In this document: piece by piece, positions 33,798-42,219 of the stretch | Layout: every line of letters starts with the position of its first letter | How positions within the stretch are numbered: the stretch's first letter is position 1 | From: Halorussus limi | Lineage (GTDB): Archaea; Halobacteriota; Halobacteria; Halobacteriales; Haladaptataceae | Assembly: GCF_023238205.1 (NCBI RefSeq) | Contig: NZ_CP096660.1 | Location: 62,001 to 126,000 of the forward strand | Direction: 5' to 3' | DNA length: 64,000 nucleotides | The notes under the pieces: generated by a model | Databases searched by the model: none | What the model was told of the DNA's origin: nothing | What the model saw: the letters and a program-made list of their open reading frames with translations, nothing else | Made by a program: the position numbers and the translations under genes

Positions 33798-34571
33798 TTA
33801 ACTGTTTTCTGAACGGGGGGATGTCGGTCGTCGGCGCGTTGCGAGTCGCACTAGAAACGCCAGCACGGCGACCCCGTGCTTGACGGGGTTGTGGGTCTGG
33901 CCTTCGAGGTCGTCGTAGCGCGCGTCGATGGCGCGCTCGGCGATGGTCAGGCCCTCGCTGGTCGCCGAGTCTATCATCTCACTTTCGACGCCCATGCCGT
34001 CGGTCGTCAGCGAGAGAGATTCGAGCGCTCGGGGGGAGAAGGCTCGATAGCCGCTCTGCGTGTCGGTCAGCTCCGCGCCCCCGGTCACACGCGAGGTGCA
34101 GTAGTCGAGGACGACCTGTCCGAAGCGGCGGTAGACGGGCGTCTCGTCTTCGGCGTCGTCGCCGAGGTATCGACTGCCGATGACCATGTCGGCGTCGCCC
34201 TCGACCACCGGTTCGGCCAGCGAGGGAACGTCGGCGGGGTCGTGTTGACCGTCGGCGTCGAGCAGGACCAGCGCGTCGCACTCGACGCGCTGGGCGTGGT
34301 CGAACAGGGTCCGGACCGCGGCTCCCTTGCCGCGGTTGCGCTCGTGACGCAACACCGTCACGTCCGCCTGCTCGGCGATTTCGGGAGTCCTGTCGGTGCT
34401 GCCGTCGTCTACCACGACCACGTCGTCGGCCCACCGCTTGACGCCGAGGACGGTACTGCCGATACCGCTCTCCTCGTTGTACGCGGGGATGCCGACGACG
34501 ACGTGGGCGCTGCCGAGACGTTGCTCGACAGAGTGGGCGACTCCCTCGCCCTCCCTAACCTGTAAACTCAT
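33798..34571 (-). CDS. Glycosyltransferase family 2 (dolichyl-phosphate-sugar synthase-like)
   Basis: A 257-residue cytoplasmic GT-A enzyme. It has VVVGIPAYNEE near 24, WADDVVVVDDGSTDRT near 47, LRHERNRGKGAAVRT, the DxD motif in LVLLDADGQHDP near 100, and VIGSRYLG. QSGYRAFSPRALE near 165 is shared with DPM1-like enzymes that load a sugar onto a lipid phosphate. No C-terminal membrane helices are present. ATG 34569-34571 is chosen because the 42 upstream in-frame residues are Arg-rich and unlike the family. First gene of the operon with the RHH-like and phosphodiesterase genes. Likely role in surface N-glycan assembly. Confidence 0.88.
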   Translation of the reverse strand: MSLQVREGEGVAHSVEQRLGSAHVVVGIPAYNEESGIGSTVLGVKRWADDVVVVDDGSTDRTPEIAEQADVTVLRHERNRGKGAAVRTLFDHAQRVECDALVLLDADGQHDPADVPSLAEPVVEGDADMVIGSRYLGDDAEDETPVYRRFGQVVLDYCTSRVTGGAELTDTQSGYRAFSPRALESLSLTTDGMGVESEMIDSATSEGLTIAERAIDARYDDLEGQTHNPVKHGVAVLAFLVRLATRRRPTSPRSENS

Positions 34572-34866
34572 GGTTCCTTCGGAGTATTCGTACGTTTCTC
34601 GCCACTTTGTTCTCCAGCGCCTATACCGGGATAGCGTGGGGTTGGGCCGAGTATAGGACCGCCGTACGGGTTTCGCGCGGCGTATCCACTGGTACACTTT
34701 GCCTAGCGTTCGGGAAAGCGAGGGTTTCCGGAGGAGCGGTTGGGGTAACCTACGCGCGGTCAGACCGGGATTAGCGACAGCGTGAGAGAACCGACCGACG
34801 AAGAGAGGAAAGAAGAGAGCGCCGACGGGAACCGCCCTGTCTACCGTCGCGCGTTCGAGGGTCCTC

Positions 34867-35793
34867 TCACAACACCGACTCGTAGACGCCTTCGATGCGT
34901 TCGGCCATGCGGTCGAGGCTGATGTCGCGCACCTCTTCGCGGCCGTCGGAGGGCCGCGGGTCGGCCAGCACGTCGACCAGCGCGTCCACGAGTTCGTCGT
35001 CGTCGTCCGAGACGTACGAGGGCGAGACGCCGTCGAGTCGGTCCCGAACGTCGCCGACGTCGGTCGAGACGACGGGCAGGTTACAGCTCATCGCCTCCTT
35101 GACCGAGTTGGGCGACCCCTCGCGCTTCGAGGTTAGCACCAGCGCGTCGGCGGCGTTCATGTACGTCGCCACCTCGGCGTGGGGGACGCCGTAGACGACC
35201 TGCAACTCCACGTCCGCGTCCACGCGCTCGCTCGCCCGTTCGACTATGCGATGGGCGCGAGGGTGGTTCTTCACGTCCTGAGAGGGCGGATACGGGAACA
35301 GGACGTGGCGCGCGTCGGGGTCCCACCCGACTTCGGCGCGGGCCTCGTCCTTCGGTCGGGGCGCGAACCGGTCCATGTTGATACCGTGGGGGATGACGTG
35401 GCAGGGTTGGCCGAGTTCCCGCGCCATCTCCTCGGACATGACGATGGTCGCGTCGCAGTGGCGCGCACACCGCTTCGCGAGCCACCCGTACTCGCCCATC
35501 AGGTCGGTCCCCCACAGCGAGAGGACGACCGGAAGCCGGAGTTGGGCCAGCGCCATCGGCGCGGTCAGGCCGTAGTTGGCGTGGACGAGGTCGTAGCCGT
35601 CGAGCGACTCGTTGACGACCTGCGGGACGAACTTGAGGTAGTCCGAGACCGTCCGCTCGGTCATGTCTTCGCGGGCCACGTGGTCGCCCGGCGGGTTCAT
35701 CGTCTCGCACTCGATGCCCCGGCGCTCCAGCACCGTCCGCTGCTGCTGGAAGAAGCGGGCGTCCTCGTTCGAGACGAGGTTGAGTACGTTCAC
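34867..35793 (-). CDS. Glycosyltransferase family 4 protein
   Basis: A 308-residue GT-B enzyme using a nucleotide-sugar donor. YGLTAPMALAQLRLPVVLSLWGTDLMG lies in the N-terminal half. VIPHGINMDRFAP is the hinge. The C-terminal half holds FPYPPSQDVKNHPRA and the donor-site EGSPNSVKEAMSCNLPVVSTDVGD with the E-x7-E-like motif. It starts with GTG overlapping the DUF354 stop by 4 bases, so the two are translationally coupled. Together they probably build or modify a surface polysaccharide or N-glycan. The sugar is unknown. Confidence 0.88.
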   Translation of the reverse strand: MNVLNLVSNEDARFFQQQRTVLERRGIECETMNPPGDHVAREDMTERTVSDYLKFVPQVVNESLDGYDLVHANYGLTAPMALAQLRLPVVLSLWGTDLMGEYGWLAKRCARHCDATIVMSEEMARELGQPCHVIPHGINMDRFAPRPKDEARAEVGWDPDARHVLFPYPPSQDVKNHPRAHRIVERASERVDADVELQVVYGVPHAEVATYMNAADALVLTSKREGSPNSVKEAMSCNLPVVSTDVGDVRDRLDGVSPSYVSDDDDELVDALVDVLADPRPSDGREEVRDISLDRMAERIEGVYESVL

Positions 35794-36998
35794 CGTCGCC
35801 CTCCCTCGCGGCGGGTTCGCTCGTCGCTCCGTTCGGCACGTCGTCGCTCCCCGCCGTCGCTCCGGACCGCGCCGAACGGGAGCGCGCGGTCGGCCTCGCG
35901 GTCCGACCCTCGGGGGTCGAGACCGGAAACTCGGTCGAGGGTCCGCGCGTCGAACTCGTCCGCCGAATCGACGCGCTCGGCGACCTCGACCACGATTTCG
36001 GTGAGGTTCACCTTGTCTTCGAGGTACCGGTCGCGGAGGTTGCGCCAGCGCTGGTCGGCGTCCTCGTCGGCGAGCAGGTCGGTCGCGGCGTCGAGGACCG
36101 CGTCGAACTCCCGGAGATTGTAGACCAGACCCGCGCGTTCGAGGTCCACGAAGTTGCCCATGTCGTCGTCGCCGACGAACGAGTTCGACCGAATCGCCGG
36201 CGTCCCGAGTAAGGCGGCCTCCGTCACCATCGTCTGGGTGTCGGCGACCAGCAGCGACGCCTCCGACAGCGCGTCGTGGAGGAGCGCCGGGTGGAGGTCG
36301 AACGCCCGGGCGGGCGTCCGGTCCAAGTCCATCTCGCCGCCCTCGTCGGAGACGAAGACGGTGGCTCGCTCGGCCAGCGTCTCGACCAGTTCCCGGCGCT
36401 TCTCGGGCGTGAAGCCGGCCTTCCCCACGTCGTGGTGCGACCCGAAGGCGTTCAGGCGAACGATGGCGAACTCCTCGTCCGGACCGACGCCGAGTTCGTC
36501 GCGCACGTCGGACTGGAGCTCGTACTCGTCGGGGTGGAGATAGGCGAGTTCCTTGAAGCCCCGGAACTCGTAGTGCTTCTCGCCGAGGTCCTTCTCGAAG
36601 GTGTGGGGCGTCAACACCGCGTCGACCAGCGGAACCGAGATGGCGTGGTCGAGGTCGGTGTTGCCCGAGTCGTCAACGAGGACGACCGGCGTGCCCGCGA
36701 CGGTGCCCGCGAGGGCAGCGAACGCTCCGCGACCGAAGACGCAGTCGGGGTCGAACTGGCGTGTCAGCCAGACGATTCTGGCGAGGTGTTTCGGTAACTC
36801 GCGGGCCAGCGAGAACTTCTGAGTCTCGCACGTCCCGTAGGACTCGTAGGGAACGTCGTAGTGGTCGAGTAGGGGTTCGGTACAGCCGTAATCTCGCGCG
36901 AGGACCAGCACGTCGTGGCCTCGGTCTCGCAACGTCGCGACCGCGCGCCTGTACTGGTGGACCTGCGCTGGCGTGTTGGTGAGGAACAGATACTTCAT
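35790..36998 (-). CDS. DUF354 family protein (GT-B-like)
   Basis: The 402-residue cytoplasmic protein begins MKYLFLTNTPAQVHQYRRAV and has the DUF354 order: RGHDVLVLARDYG, FDPDCVFGRGAFAALAG, VLVDDSGNTDLD, and near 265 TQTMVTEAALLGTPAIRSNSF, similar to the donor site of UDP-GlcNAc 2-epimerases and related GT-B folds. DUF354 genes lie in archaeal surface-glycan clusters. The last 50 residues are Arg/Asp/Glu-rich and disordered-looking. First gene of a two-gene operon with the GT4. A minus-strand TATA-like TGTATAAC near 37067-37074 suggests a leader of some 45 bases. Confidence 0.85.
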   Translation of the reverse strand: MKYLFLTNTPAQVHQYRRAVATLRDRGHDVLVLARDYGCTEPLLDHYDVPYESYGTCETQKFSLARELPKHLARIVWLTRQFDPDCVFGRGAFAALAGTVAGTPVVLVDDSGNTDLDHAISVPLVDAVLTPHTFEKDLGEKHYEFRGFKELAYLHPDEYELQSDVRDELGVGPDEEFAIVRLNAFGSHHDVGKAGFTPEKRRELVETLAERATVFVSDEGGEMDLDRTPARAFDLHPALLHDALSEASLLVADTQTMVTEAALLGTPAIRSNSFVGDDDMGNFVDLERAGLVYNLREFDAVLDAATDLLADEDADQRWRNLRDRYLEDKVNLTEIVVEVAERVDSADEFDARTLDRVSGLDPRGSDREADRALPFGAVRSDGGERRRAERSDERTRREGGRR

Positions 36999-37210
36999 GA
37001 TAGTCTCTCCGCCGGAGCGAGCGGTCTCCGGCAGTCGGTACAGACGGTTCTCCCGTTACGGCCATTGTTATACACCGCCTGAACTGAACTCCGGCGACGA
37101 GTGTCGCCCCGAATCCCCTGCAGGTTTCTATCAATTGAACCGACAGCTTCGTAAGATGGGACGCCGCTTTGGCGGTTTTAGGTAAAAAACTGAATTAAGC
37201 GGCCACCAAG

Positions 37211-37220
37211 CTTATAATTA
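37211..37220 (+). promoter_or_regulatory. TATA-like element for padR-type gene
   Basis: CTTATAATTA ends 28 bases before the ATG at 37248. An AT-rich stretch with GTTTT and AAAAC arms lies just upstream (about 37170-37192) and could bind a regulator. Confidence 0.5.
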
Positions 37221-37247
37221 CAGGGAAACTATCGGCTATCGTAACTC

Positions 37248-37541
37248 ATGCACGACCTGACTGGTTTCCAGCGGGACCTGTTGTACGTCATCGCGGGCAA
37301 GGACGAACCGCACGGGCTCGCAATCAAGGAGGAACTCGAATCGTACTACGAGAAAGAGATCCACCACGGTCGTCTCTATCCGAACCTCGACACGCTCGTG
37401 GACAAAGGTCTCGTGGACAAGGGTCAGCGCGACCGACGGACCAACTACTACGCGCTCACCGACCGCGGAAGCCGCGAAATCGAGGCCCGCCGCGAGTGGG
37501 AGACGGGCCACCTCGGCGAGAAGTCTTCCATCACCGCGTAA
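37248..37541 (+). CDS. PadR family transcriptional regulator
   Basis: A 97-residue winged-helix protein. MHDLTGFQRDLLYVIAGKDEPHGLAIKEELE then HHGRLYPNLDTLVDKGLVDKG and DRRTNYYALTDRG are the recognition helix and wing of the PadR/PhenR type. It lacks the long C-terminal dimerisation helices of large PadRs, so it is of the short class. It is usually autoregulated and often controls a neighbour. Here the neighbours are the divergent DUF354-GT4 operon and the convergent TraB/RDD gene. Ligand unknown. Confidence 0.9.
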   Translation: MHDLTGFQRDLLYVIAGKDEPHGLAIKEELESYYEKEIHHGRLYPNLDTLVDKGLVDKGQRDRRTNYYALTDRGSREIEARREWETGHLGEKSSITA

Positions 37542-37667
37542 GCCCGCGAACGGACAGCTCCCGAGCGACTCCCTTTTCGCCCTTCACGCAGTCTACGTGT
37601 CCCACTGAGAACCGACAAGTCGTGAGCGGCCGCGATACCTCCTCCGGACGACGGCGCGAGCGTCGGG

Positions 37668-38966
37668 TCACCCGGCGCGGACGACGACGGTGTCGGCCAC
37701 CACGTCGCCGATTCGCTGTGCCCGGTCGGTCGCCAGCATCGAGAGGAAGCCGAGTACGTAGAACGGCGCGAAGTCCAGCGGCCGGAGCAGGTTCCGGACG
37801 AAGACCGCCCGTCGAGAGGCCGGAGAGCCGTCCTCCGCGACGACGACCAGACCGAACAGCCACTTGCCGGGCGTGCGACCGAGCGTCGCCTCCCAGACGA
37901 GGAAGTACAACCACGGCGAGAGCGCGACCCCCGCCGCGAGCGCACCGAGAGTCGCTCCGTCGCCGAGTGCGACGACGGCGACGACGGCGAACGCGAAGCC
38001 ACCGACGACGCCGGCGACTGCCGCGAAGACGAGGTCGAGGAGCGCCGCGACCGTCCGCTGGCCGAACACGTCGGTCTCCGTGCCCCGTCGAGGCGTCGGC
38101 CGGGTGAGACCGAAGGCGGTGGTGAACCAACCCAGCGCGGAGCCACCGCCGAACGACTCGGGGTCGGGGCTCTCGGTCACGTCGTCGGAGGGTCTGAGCC
38201 ACCGGGAGACGTGCATCCGGGAGACCGAGAGGTCGGCGTCCGACGCGAGTTCGAGGAGTCCGGTCATGTGGGCTTTCCCCGTGACGAGGCAGGGTCGCTC
38301 GTACCCCTCGCGTCGGGAGAGTGCCGAGACCCGTTCGAGCAGGTGTTCGTTCCGGTGCTCGTTGATGGCCCCCGTCGACCCGAGATAGACGAGGAGCGGA
38401 CCGAGGAGGAGACCGGTCGGAAGCAGACCGCTCGTCGCGGCGAACGCGAGCGTCCCCGCCGTCGCGGGAATCGCGACGACGAGCCAGAGTCGGCGGTCGA
38501 GTCGTCGCGCCGCCAGCGTCGTCCCGATGGCCGCGGTCAGGAGGCCGGCGAACGCGAGGAACGTCGTCCGGTAGAACGCCGCGAGCGCCGCCAACGCCGC
38601 CCAGTTGACCAGCATCCAGCGCGCTCCCGCCCTGCTCATGTAGAGGACCGGGTGGTCGTCCACCTCGTGAACCGGGAGACCGCGCTCCTCGGCGACACGC
38701 CGGACGGCGATGGCCTCCGCCTCGTCGTAAGCCCGGTGGAGGACGACGTAGACCGGGAGAAACAGCGCGAGTTGGAGCAACATCCCGAGGAAGAACGTCG
38801 GTGTGCGCGCGGCGACCCGCCCGAGCGTCCGAACCGTCACCTCGGTCTCGGGTTGTTCGACGAACAGCGCGTCCGCGTCGGCGGCGAAGTCGTCCAGTTC
38901 CGCTCGGACCTTCGCCGGGCGGTCAGCGTGGAGGACGCCGAAGAGACTGAGCGCCGGAGATGACAT
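37668..38966 (-). CDS. TraB-like domain fused to RDD membrane domain
   Basis: A 432-residue membrane protein in two parts. Residues 1-255 resemble TraB/PrgY/TIKI-fold proteins: SLFGVLHADRPAKVRAEL and ADALFVEQPE at the start, RNEHLLERVSAL near 205, and CLVTGKAHMTGLLELAS near 225, corresponding to the G-H, Glu and GxxH core motifs. Three to four helices are inserted between these blocks. Residues 295-430 are an RDD domain: FGQRTVAALLDLVFAAV, EATLGRTPGKWLFGL and FVRNLLRPLDF. TraB-type proteins are thought to be metal-dependent peptidases or peptide sensors; RDD domains bind membranes or transport ions. The fusion suggests a membrane-bound hydrolase. Confidence 0.7.
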   Translation of the reverse strand: MSSPALSLFGVLHADRPAKVRAELDDFAADADALFVEQPETEVTVRTLGRVAARTPTFFLGMLLQLALFLPVYVVLHRAYDEAEAIAVRRVAEERGLPVHEVDDHPVLYMSRAGARWMLVNWAALAALAAFYRTTFLAFAGLLTAAIGTTLAARRLDRRLWLVVAIPATAGTLAFAATSGLLPTGLLLGPLLVYLGSTGAINEHRNEHLLERVSALSRREGYERPCLVTGKAHMTGLLELASDADLSVSRMHVSRWLRPSDDVTESPDPESFGGGSALGWFTTAFGLTRPTPRRGTETDVFGQRTVAALLDLVFAAVAGVVGGFAFAVVAVVALGDGATLGALAAGVALSPWLYFLVWEATLGRTPGKWLFGLVVVAEDGSPASRRAVFVRNLLRPLDFAPFYVLGFLSMLATDRAQRIGDVVADTVVVRAG

Positions 38967-39263
38967 TCTGATGAAGATTTCGGGGCGACGACCGAAAAGC
39001 TACCGACTCGCCGACGGTGACGGTCGAGGGTCGCCTGCGAGCGTGTTCCTGACGGAAAACCAATGTTAAGCCACTCCTAAGACGGCTGTAGGAAGGTCTA
39101 CGAGACGGAGAGACGGCTCCGAGACGACGGTGGACGCGTCCGGAATCAGAACGGAGAGTCGAAACTCCGGACCGAAGAATCGAACGACTGAATAGAAACG
39201 GCAAATCGAACTCCCGAACCGGTTCGGCGAACTGCACTCCCGACGGGACGCGCGGAACCCCGG

Positions 39264-40952
39264 TCACTCGTCGTCCGGGACGACCACCGTCACCTCTTCG
39301 CCGTGGTCGAGGTCGGTCTCGTCCAGCAGGCGGAGCATGGTCACGCCCTCGCCGCAGTCGACGACGCGGGCGCGAACCGGGTCCCCGCCGGTGTCGGACG
39401 CGAGCGAGTCGAGTCTGTCGAGGACCTCGCGCCGGAACGTCTCGTCGTCGCGCACCGTCGCCTCCGCTCCGGTCGCCGTCTCCGCCCCGTTGGCGGCGGT
39501 CGAATCCGCGTCGTCCCCCGCCGCCGTCTCGGTCGCGTCGGGCGACTCCGGTCGGTCGGCGGACGGCGAGGCCTCGCTCTCGGTCCCGCGTTGGCCGAAG
39601 CGGTCGTCGAGGCGTTCGACGACGACGCCCTCGGCGTCGAGGTCCGGAGCGTCGGCGCGGGCCACCTCGGGGAGTCGCTGGTCGGCTTCCGCGACGATTT
39701 CGCCGAACCGGCCGCCGTTGACCTGCCAGTCCTGCGCGCGAATCGACTGGACTGCGGTCTCGCTCAGCCACGGCGGCGGCGACCACCGGCCGTTCTCGTA
39801 GAGCGTCTGCTCGCGGTCGTCGTCGCTGGCCCAGACGAACCGCTCGTCGTAACGGCCCCGAAACCGCCGGAGCGCGCGCCGGGGGCCGTGCCCCGCGACG
39901 ACGTGGATGGGGTCCAACTCCGCGACCAACTCGTCGATGGCCGACATCGAGGGATGGTTGACCACTTCGTAGTCGTAGACGGTACAGGAGGCGGTCTCGA
40001 CCGGGTTCGTCGCGCCCGCTGTCAACTGGACGAGCGTGGCCGACGAGTCGTCCTCGATAGCGCCGAACAGGCGGCGGGCGCTCCCCTCAGTGGGAACCTC
40101 CGGGCCTGCGAAGGTCAGCGTGCCGCGTTCGAGCAGTTCGCTCGGCGACTCGAACACCGGCACCGCCTCGACGTTGGGCACGTCGTAGCCGAAGTCCGCG
40201 TAGAGTTTCGCGGCCTGTCCGGCCAGCGTCACCGGGACGGACTCGCCGAGCCGCTCGCCGAGGTGGCCCAGCAGGTAGGCGTAGTGGACGGCCGTGAGCG
40301 CGCTGGCGGTGACGAGGGTCCGCGACCCGGCCCGCGAGCGCTCGAGCAGCGTGAACAGCGAGTCGGTCAGCGTCTCCTCGAAGTCGTCGGTCGTGGAGAC
40401 GTTGACGAACAGCGCGTCGATTCCGGTCGGGAGGTCGGCCCGGAGGCCGGGATAGCCCGCCGCCCGGCGGGTCGTGAAGTCGCCGGTGAACAGGACGTGG
40501 TTGGCGCGGGACCCGTCGCGGAAGCGGACGACGAACCCGGCCGCGCCGGGGGTGTGACCCGCCGGAACCGGCGCGACTTCCACGTCCGGGACGACAGTCT
40601 CCCATCCGTCGAGCGGTTCGACGGCGTCGGCCGCCGAGCCGGTCGCGCCGATTTCGTAGTTCTTCTCGCCCTCGGTCAGTACGTCTTCGAGGACGTTCGC
40701 GGTGGGTTCGGCGGCGTAGACGGGCGCGCCGTCCCGGAGCGAGTCGGCCAGCGAGGCGTAGTGGTCGAGGTGAGCGTGGGTCAGCAACACCGCCGCGAGA
40801 TACTCGTCGTCCGACAGAAGCGAGTCCAAGTCGACGCCGACGCCGGAGTCGACGAGGAGACACGGCGTGCGGTCGGCGGTCCCACTCCGAAATCGGAGGA
40901 GATACGAACCGCCGCCGGTCGCGGGGTTCGCGTGCTGATAGCTGAGGTTCAT
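39264..40952 (-). CDS. MBL-fold (beta-CASP-like) hydrolase with acidic extension
   Basis: A 562-residue cytoplasmic protein. Residues 1-380 hold a metallo-beta-lactamase fold with the metal motif LTHAHLDHYASLADS, the later ligands VPAGHTPGAAG and LFTGDFTTRRA, and a final VVAGHGPRRALRRF. This last block and the inserted domain suit the beta-CASP nucleases that process RNA. A C-terminal 160-residue part is Ala/Asp/Glu/Ser-rich and ends in a small beta domain (RARVVDCGEGVTMLRLLDE). No KH domains are present, so it differs from aCPSF1. RNase activity is likely but not shown. Confidence 0.82.
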   Translation of the reverse strand: MNLSYQHANPATGGGSYLLRFRSGTADRTPCLLVDSGVGVDLDSLLSDDEYLAAVLLTHAHLDHYASLADSLRDGAPVYAAEPTANVLEDVLTEGEKNYEIGATGSAADAVEPLDGWETVVPDVEVAPVPAGHTPGAAGFVVRFRDGSRANHVLFTGDFTTRRAAGYPGLRADLPTGIDALFVNVSTTDDFEETLTDSLFTLLERSRAGSRTLVTASALTAVHYAYLLGHLGERLGESVPVTLAGQAAKLYADFGYDVPNVEAVPVFESPSELLERGTLTFAGPEVPTEGSARRLFGAIEDDSSATLVQLTAGATNPVETASCTVYDYEVVNHPSMSAIDELVAELDPIHVVAGHGPRRALRRFRGRYDERFVWASDDDREQTLYENGRWSPPPWLSETAVQSIRAQDWQVNGGRFGEIVAEADQRLPEVARADAPDLDAEGVVVERLDDRFGQRGTESEASPSADRPESPDATETAAGDDADSTAANGAETATGAEATVRDDETFRREVLDRLDSLASDTGGDPVRARVVDCGEGVTMLRLLDETDLDHGEEVTVVVPDDE

Positions 40953-41130
40953 CCGTGGTGGGGGCGACCGTCACCCCTCTCTGTTCCGACACGCGTCATG
41001 CTAATACGATGGGACCCGAGTACCGTAAATTCTTTCGTTAAAACCTTGGCCTGTAAAGGTGCGGTATATATGGAAGACGGAAATCGCAGGAAGCAGTCGG
41101 GATTCCGTGACGATTCGTGTACGCGCTCGG

Positions 41131-41952
41131 TCACGTCCGGTCGTACGACGCGACCCGGCCCCACGAACTCTTCTTGCCCCACAGTCCAGACCGCATGCAC
41201 TCCAGTTCGACTATCTGGGAGTTGTCCACGAACAGGTTGACCTCCGGGCCGAAGTTCTTGATGTACCACTCGAAGACCGCCGGGTCGGCCGCCTCGAACA
41301 CGCAGTTCTCGACGCCGACCTCGTTGGCTATCTCGAAGGCCACGTCGGTTCGCCACTCCCGGACGCGCTCGGTGATGCCCTCGGACTCGACCATTATCTT
41401 GTACGCTCCGGCGTCGAGGTGGCGCTCGGCCTCCCGAATCGCGCTCGCCGGGTCGATGGCCGCCTCGCTCTCCAACTCTTCGACCGAGGAGGCGCCGCCC
41501 GCCCCGAACTGGACGTTTATCTCGGGCTTGGCCTTCAGTCCCTTCTCCTGGACCATCTCGGTCAGCGCTACGAGGTCGTCGGTGTCGATGGCGAGGAATC
41601 CCGAGGAAATCTCCACGATGTCGAACCCCAGAGTCTCGGCCTCCTCGACGTACTGCTCGACCTTGTCGTGGTCTCTGACGAGGACGTTCTCCACGAATCC
41701 GCCGGTCGAGACCTGTACGTCGTACTCGTGGCAGACCGAAATCAGTTCCTCGACGGCCTCCTCGGGCATCAGGGCGAACGACCCGCCCGAGAACTTGTAG
41801 ATGTCCACGTACTCGCCCATCGTGTCGAGGATGTCGCGCAGTTCTCGCGGCCCCATCGGGTCGTAGTACGGTCCCCGAATCTCGGTGATGCCCCGCTCGC
41901 GCGGTTTCGATTCGCGCTCGTTGACGTGCAGAAAGTCGAATGCTCTGGCCAT
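41131..41952 (-). CDS. comA: Phosphosulfolactate synthase (ComA) homolog
   Basis: A 273-residue TIM-barrel enzyme of the ComA/HSA32 family. In methanogens ComA adds sulfite to phosphoenolpyruvate, the first step of coenzyme M synthesis. Visible segments are KPRERGITEIRGPYYDPMGP, YVDIYKFSGGSFALM, VSTGGFVENVL, FDIVEISSGFLAI, KAKPEINVQFGAGG and ENCVFEAADPAVFEWY. ATG 41950-41952 is the family start; an in-frame extension upstream reads unlike it. Haloarchaea do not make methane, so the product may be sulfolactate for other use, or the enzyme may be a paralog with a new substrate. No comB, comC or comDE gene is in the window. Confidence 0.88.
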   Translation of the reverse strand: MARAFDFLHVNERESKPRERGITEIRGPYYDPMGPRELRDILDTMGEYVDIYKFSGGSFALMPEEAVEELISVCHEYDVQVSTGGFVENVLVRDHDKVEQYVEEAETLGFDIVEISSGFLAIDTDDLVALTEMVQEKGLKAKPEINVQFGAGGASSVEELESEAAIDPASAIREAERHLDAGAYKIMVESEGITERVREWRTDVAFEIANEVGVENCVFEAADPAVFEWYIKNFGPEVNLFVDNSQIVELECMRSGLWGKKSSWGRVASYDRT

Positions 41953-42060
41953 GGTTTCCCCCGTGAGGGCTACGACGAACCGCCTCTTTACTGTTAGCCA
42001 GCGCGCCGTCTCGACGTCGCCAGCCCCAGAACCCAACTACCTCGAACCCGTAAGACGGCC

Positions 42061-42204
42061 ATGACTTATCAGACTACGGTCGGGTGGTCGCTCCTGTCGT
42101 CCGGTATCGTCACGCTCGCGCTGGAGATACTGCCGTGGCCGTCGCTGTACTGGGGTATCCTGTTCATCGTTCTCGGTATCGCCACGCTGTACATCCGGCA
42201 ATAG
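42061..42204 (+). CDS. Small two-helix membrane protein (47 aa)
   Basis: The 47-residue frame from ATG 42061 to TAG 42202-42204 reads MTYQTTVGWSLLSSGIVTLA then LEILPWPSLYWGILFIVLG and IATLYIRQ. It predicts two short transmembrane helices with a Pro-Trp-Pro turn. It lies between comA (divergent) and the CGCGG gene (convergent, 15 bases apart). No TATA box is obvious. Function unknown. Confidence 0.6.
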   Translation: MTYQTTVGWSLLSSGIVTLALEILPWPSLYWGILFIVLGIATLYIRQ

Positions 42205-42219
42205 GGAGCGAAATCGACG

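Noticed and set aside
41065..41070. TATATA on the plus strand as promoter
   Set aside because: No plausible coding region follows on the plus strand; the downstream region is comA on the minus strand. It could drive antisense RNA but nothing supports that.
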